Position numbers and translations under genes: made by a program. From NCBI RefSeq assembly GCF_024213555.1, contig NZ_JANAVO010000004.1:248001-312000 (forward strand): a stretch of DNA of 64,000 bases, given 5' to 3'. The DNA is from Allokutzneria sp. A3M-2-11 16. Its GTDB lineage: Bacteria; Actinomycetota; Actinomycetes; Mycobacteriales; Pseudonocardiaceae. The number at the start of each line of letters is the position of its first letter. Position 1 is the stretch's first letter. Under the pieces are notes generated by a model, which was given only the letters and a program-made list of their open reading frames with translations, was not told where the DNA came from and did no database searches. This document shows positions 61,807 through 64,000 of the stretch, in pieces.

Positions 61807-62637
61807 TCACCTCGACCACGCGTTGATCGCGGCCGCGATCGCCTCGGGCTGGTCCTCCGGTGCCAGGTGACCGGCGGGACCGCAGTGCACGGTCTCCAGC
61901 GCGGCGATGTTGTCCACGCACCACTTCGTCAGCACCTCGCGCACCATCAGGGTCGGCGAGGTGTCGAAGGTCAACAGCAGCTTCGGCACGTCCGTGCTGG
62001 TCATGAGCCACTTGTCGTACTCCTCGACGCGGGCGACCACATCGGCGGGACGACCTTCCAGCGGCATGGCGCGCGGCCACTCCAGCAGCGGGCGACGGCT
62101 CTCCGGGGTGAGGAACGGCGCGCGGTAGACATCCGCGTCCTCCTCGGACAGGCCGGTGAGCACGGTGTTGGCGAGCGCCTGCTCCAGGAAGCCGCGGGCC
62201 AGGTCCGCGTCGAACTCCGCATCTTTGAGCGCTTGGAAACGATCCCAGGCGGCCGCGGGGAACTCCGCGCGGCTCATGGGCTTGAGGATCGTCTCCATGA
62301 AGGCGATGCCGCGCACGCGGGTGGGATTGCGCGCGGCCCAGTCGAAGGCGAGCGCGCCGCCCCAGTCGATGCCGACGAGCACCACCTCGTCCAGGTCAAG
62401 GGCGTCGAACCACGCGTCCAGGTAGCGCGCGTGGTCGTCGAAGCGGTACGGGATGTCCGGCTTGCCGGAGCGGCCCATGCCGATCAGGTCCGGTGCCAGG
62501 CGTCTGCCCCCGACCAGGGGTAACACCTTTCGCCACAGGTGCGAGGACGCCGGGTTGCCGTGCAGGAGGACGTGCGGCGTGCCGCTGCCTTCGTCCTCGA
62601 AGTACATGGTCGAGCCGAGCACGTCGACGACGGGCAT
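61807..62637 (-). CDS. Haloalkane dehalogenase
   Basis: A 276-residue alpha/beta hydrolase that hydrolyses carbon-halogen bonds. Family residues seen: HGNPASSHLWR with halide-contact N28, nucleophile D91 with adjacent W92 in GIDWGGALAF, acid E115 in FMETI, and H257 in GPAGHLAPEDQPEAI. This Asp-His-Glu triad and Asn/Trp halide site fit subfamily II (LinB/DhaA type). ATG at 62637 is chosen over the in-frame ATG at 62694, because the longer form would translate the operator palindrome and a GGAGG sits just before 62637. It is divergent from a MarR gene, which probably regulates it. Confidence 0.88.
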   Translation of the reverse strand: MPVVDVLGSTMYFEDEGSGTPHVLLHGNPASSHLWRKVLPLVGGRRLAPDLIGMGRSGKPDIPYRFDDHARYLDAWFDALDLDEVVLVGIDWGGALAFDWAARNPTRVRGIAFMETILKPMSRAEFPAAAWDRFQALKDAEFDADLARGFLEQALANTVLTGLSEEDADVYRAPFLTPESRRPLLEWPRAMPLEGRPADVVARVEEYDKWLMTSTDVPKLLLTFDTSPTLMVREVLTKWCVDNIAALETVHCGPAGHLAPEDQPEAIAAAINAWSR

Positions 62638-62650
62638 GACGACCTCCAGT

Positions 62651-62684
62651 TCGTTGGCGGCACTAACGTTAGTTACACCAACGA
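62651..62684. promoter_or_regulatory. Nested palindromic operator between dehalogenase and marR genes
   Basis: A perfect 12-base palindrome ACTAACGTTAGT (62662-62673) lies inside a second inverted repeat, TCGTTGG (62651-62657) and CCAACGA (62678-62684), and both share the same centre at 62667.5. It sits in the 74-base divergent gap and is a strong candidate for binding of the adjacent MarR dimer. Confidence 0.75.
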
Positions 62685-62711
62685 TTGGCGTCAACCGCTA
62701 GGATCACCGCC

Positions 62712-63149
62712 ATGGAGCAGACCCCCGCGCGGCTCTTGGCACTGCCGAGCTGGCTGCTGACGCAGACCGCCGCGCACACCCACCGCCTCGTGCTCGACGG
62801 GCTGGCGGAGGCGGGCGCGCGCGGGCACCACTACCGGGTGCTGGCGACGCTGGAGGAGTTCGGCCCGGCCAGCCAGGCGACCGTGGGCAGGCACGCCGGC
62901 ATCCACCTCAGCGATGTGGTGGCGGCGCTCAACGAACTGGCCGAGCAGGGGCTGGTGGAGCGCTCGCCGGACCCGGAGGACCGGCGGCGCAACGTCGTCA
63001 CCATCACCGCGACCGGAAGGCGGCAGCTGAAGAAGCTGGACAAGCGGCTCGCCAAGGCCCAGGAAGAGCTGCTCGCCCCGCTCTCCCCGGACGAACGCGA
63101 GCAGCTCACCCTGATGCTGGCGCGGTTGCTAGAGCACCACAAGCGGTGA
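62712..63149 (+). CDS. MarR-family transcriptional regulator
   Basis: A 145-residue protein with the MarR winged helix: LATLEEFGPASQATVGRHAGI (HTH), SDVVAALNELAEQGLVERSPDPEDRRRNVVTITATGRRQL (recognition helix and wing with the typical DxRR). ATG at 62712 is preceded by AGGA at 62700-62703; the ORF can be extended to a TTG at 62685 but without a site. It is divergent from the dehalogenase gene across the palindrome, suggesting ligand-released repression of both. The 3' end overlaps the convergent HNH gene by 21 bases. Confidence 0.88.
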   Translation: MEQTPARLLALPSWLLTQTAAHTHRLVLDGLAEAGARGHHYRVLATLEEFGPASQATVGRHAGIHLSDVVAALNELAEQGLVERSPDPEDRRRNVVTITATGRRQLKKLDKRLAKAQEELLAPLSPDEREQLTLMLARLLEHHKR

Positions 63150-63593
63150 CATCTCGTCCCACGAGGGCACTCGCGGGGCGAAGCGCAGCCGCATCCCGGC
63201 CTCCTCCGGCGAGCGGTCGGCCTTGCGGGCGTTGCAGCTGCGCGAGGTCCCGCCGCAGGCCGCGACGGTGTTCAGCCACGAGGTACGGGCACCGCCGCGG
63301 CTGACCGGCGTGACGTGGTCGACGGTGGTGGCCGTGCGACCGCAGTAGGCGCAGATGTGGTTGTCGCGCTTGAGAACTCCGCGACGGGACCACCGCGGCG
63401 GTTGCGAGTAGCGCCACTTCATCACGACGTAGCGCAGCAGCCGCACCGAGCGCGGGCGCGGGAACAGGCCGTAGCCGTTCCCGGTGTCCGACTCGTGGAC
63501 CTCGGCGACCCGGCGCAGGAGCATGCGGATCGCATGCGGGACCGAGACGGTGTGCAGCGGCTCGTAGCTGGCGTTGAGGACGAGTACACGCAT
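63129..63593 (-). CDS. HNH endonuclease
   Basis: A 154-residue protein beginning MRVLVLNASYEPLHTVSVPHAIRM-type sequence, found in a very common actinobacterial HNH family. The HNH core has CAYC (C81, C84), VDHVTP (D92-H93), N108 and CN (C120-N121), so the zinc-stabilised beta-beta-alpha-metal nuclease appears complete. ATG at 63593 is chosen because it starts the conserved family sequence and has AAGGAG (complement of 63605-63610) 11 bases upstream; longer in-frame starts run into trpF. Cellular role not established. Confidence 0.88.
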   Translation of the reverse strand: MRVLVLNASYEPLHTVSVPHAIRMLLRRVAEVHESDTGNGYGLFPRPRSVRLLRYVVMKWRYSQPPRWSRRGVLKRDNHICAYCGRTATTVDHVTPVSRGGARTSWLNTVAACGGTSRSCNARKADRSPEEAGMRLRFAPRVPSWDEMSPLVVL

Positions 63594-63711
63594 GGCGGAA
63601 CACACTCCTTCCGAGATGATGTGGTTGCCGGACAACGCGTTCATCTTCGGGAGGCGTGACGTCGGCGGCAACCGCATTTCGCAGGCACGCGGAAGCGGGC
63701 ACACTGGTGCC

Positions 63712-64000
63712 ATGTTCGTGAAGATCTGCGGTCTGAAGACCGCGGCCGACGTCGAGTGCGCGGTCGCCGAGGGCGCCGACGCCGTGGGCTTCGTGCTGGC
63801 CAAGAGCCCCCGGCAGATCAGCGTCGACGAGGTCGCGCGGCTCGTCCCGCTGGCTTCCGTGCTGACGGTGGGAGTCTTCCTCGGCCAGACCGTCGCCGAG
63901 ATCCGTTCGGTCGTGGCCGCGACCGGGATCGGCGCCGTGCAGCTGCACGGATCTGCTTACACGGCAAAGGATTTCGCGGACCTGGCCGACCTCGGCGTCC
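63712..64000 (+). CDS. trpF: Phosphoribosylanthranilate isomerase, 3' end outside window
   Basis: The first 96 residues of TrpF, the TIM-barrel enzyme that isomerises phosphoribosylanthranilate in tryptophan synthesis. The N-terminus MFVKICGLKTAADV carries the family KICG motif with catalytic Cys, followed by GADAVGFVLAKSPRQIS, LTVGVFLGQTVAEI and IGAVQLHG, all typical. ATG at 63712 is preceded by a weak purine stretch (GGAAGCGGG). Divergent from the HNH gene, with 118 bases between them. Confidence 0.92.
   Translation, partial: MFVKICGLKTAADVECAVAEGADAVGFVLAKSPRQISVDEVARLVPLASVLTVGVFLGQTVAEIRSVVAATGIGAVQLHGSAYTAKDFADLADLGV

Noticed and set aside
59226-61826. An 866-codon plus-strand frame
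   Set aside because: Antisense shadow of the AAA/TPR gene, which has Walker motifs and normal composition.
62638-62694. Longer dehalogenase start at 62694
   Set aside because: It would translate the palindromic operator, and the family begins at the ATG at 62637, which has a GGAGG just before it.
63594-63803. Longer HNH start at 63803
   Set aside because: The extension is low-complexity, overlaps the trpF start antisense, and the conserved family N-terminus starts at 63593.

Overview
The window is very GC-rich, with third codon positions close to all G/C, few intergenic gaps and many GTG starts. This fits an actinomycete; gene content (trpF, an MRVLVLNASYEPL-type HNH nuclease, a SARP/LAL-like ATPase, a giant mosaic protein, an EccA-like ATPase) suggests Pseudonocardiales or a related order. 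The order is inference only.

Positions 1-53990 are one uninterrupted reading frame, open at the left edge and at least 17,995 codons long in the window. It is a mosaic built from a few recurring units. In order: two long A units, each ending in an OTU-like fold with the catalytic Cys position changed (A1 is cut by the window edge; A2 is about 2,600 residues); an Ala/Glu-rich helix; a B unit with hydrophobic hairpins and an HExxH zincin; two near-identical PI3/4-kinase-like domains; a second B unit whose zincin has lost its first His; GNAT-like and zincin cassettes; two C units holding decayed papain-fold glutamine-deamidase-like lobes; one APH-like kinase; three more PI3/4-kinase-like domains (two decayed, one intact); zincin and C remnants; and six APH-like kinases in tandem to the stop. 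Kinase residues are mostly kept, while the OTU-like and deamidase-like lobes have lost theirs.

At 26923-27171 a different frame carries what looks like a genuine 82-codon gene with a strong ribosome binding site and about 90% GC3, while the giant frame drops to about 52% GC3 over the same bases. The giant frame may therefore be a fusion of two giant genes that trapped a small gene, or two giant cistrons separated by a small one whose stop has been lost.

Downstream of the giant gene on the + strand are a PQQ/WD40-like propeller protein and a 95-residue protein. A convergent minus-strand gene encodes a beta-helix fused to a CbxX/CfqX (EccA-type) AAA ATPase, and a divergent gene encodes an SseB-family protein. 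I infer that 1-58172 is one functional neighbourhood with type VII secretion flavour, but no WXG100 protein or secretion signal is visible here.

The rest is ordinary: an NmrA-like NAD(P)-binding protein, a large AAA/TPR regulator in tandem with a haloalkane dehalogenase, a MarR regulator divergent from the dehalogenase across a nested palindrome, an HNH endonuclease and the start of trpF. No gap between genes exceeds 300 bases. I saw no tRNA, rRNA, insertion sequence, CRISPR array or replication origin.
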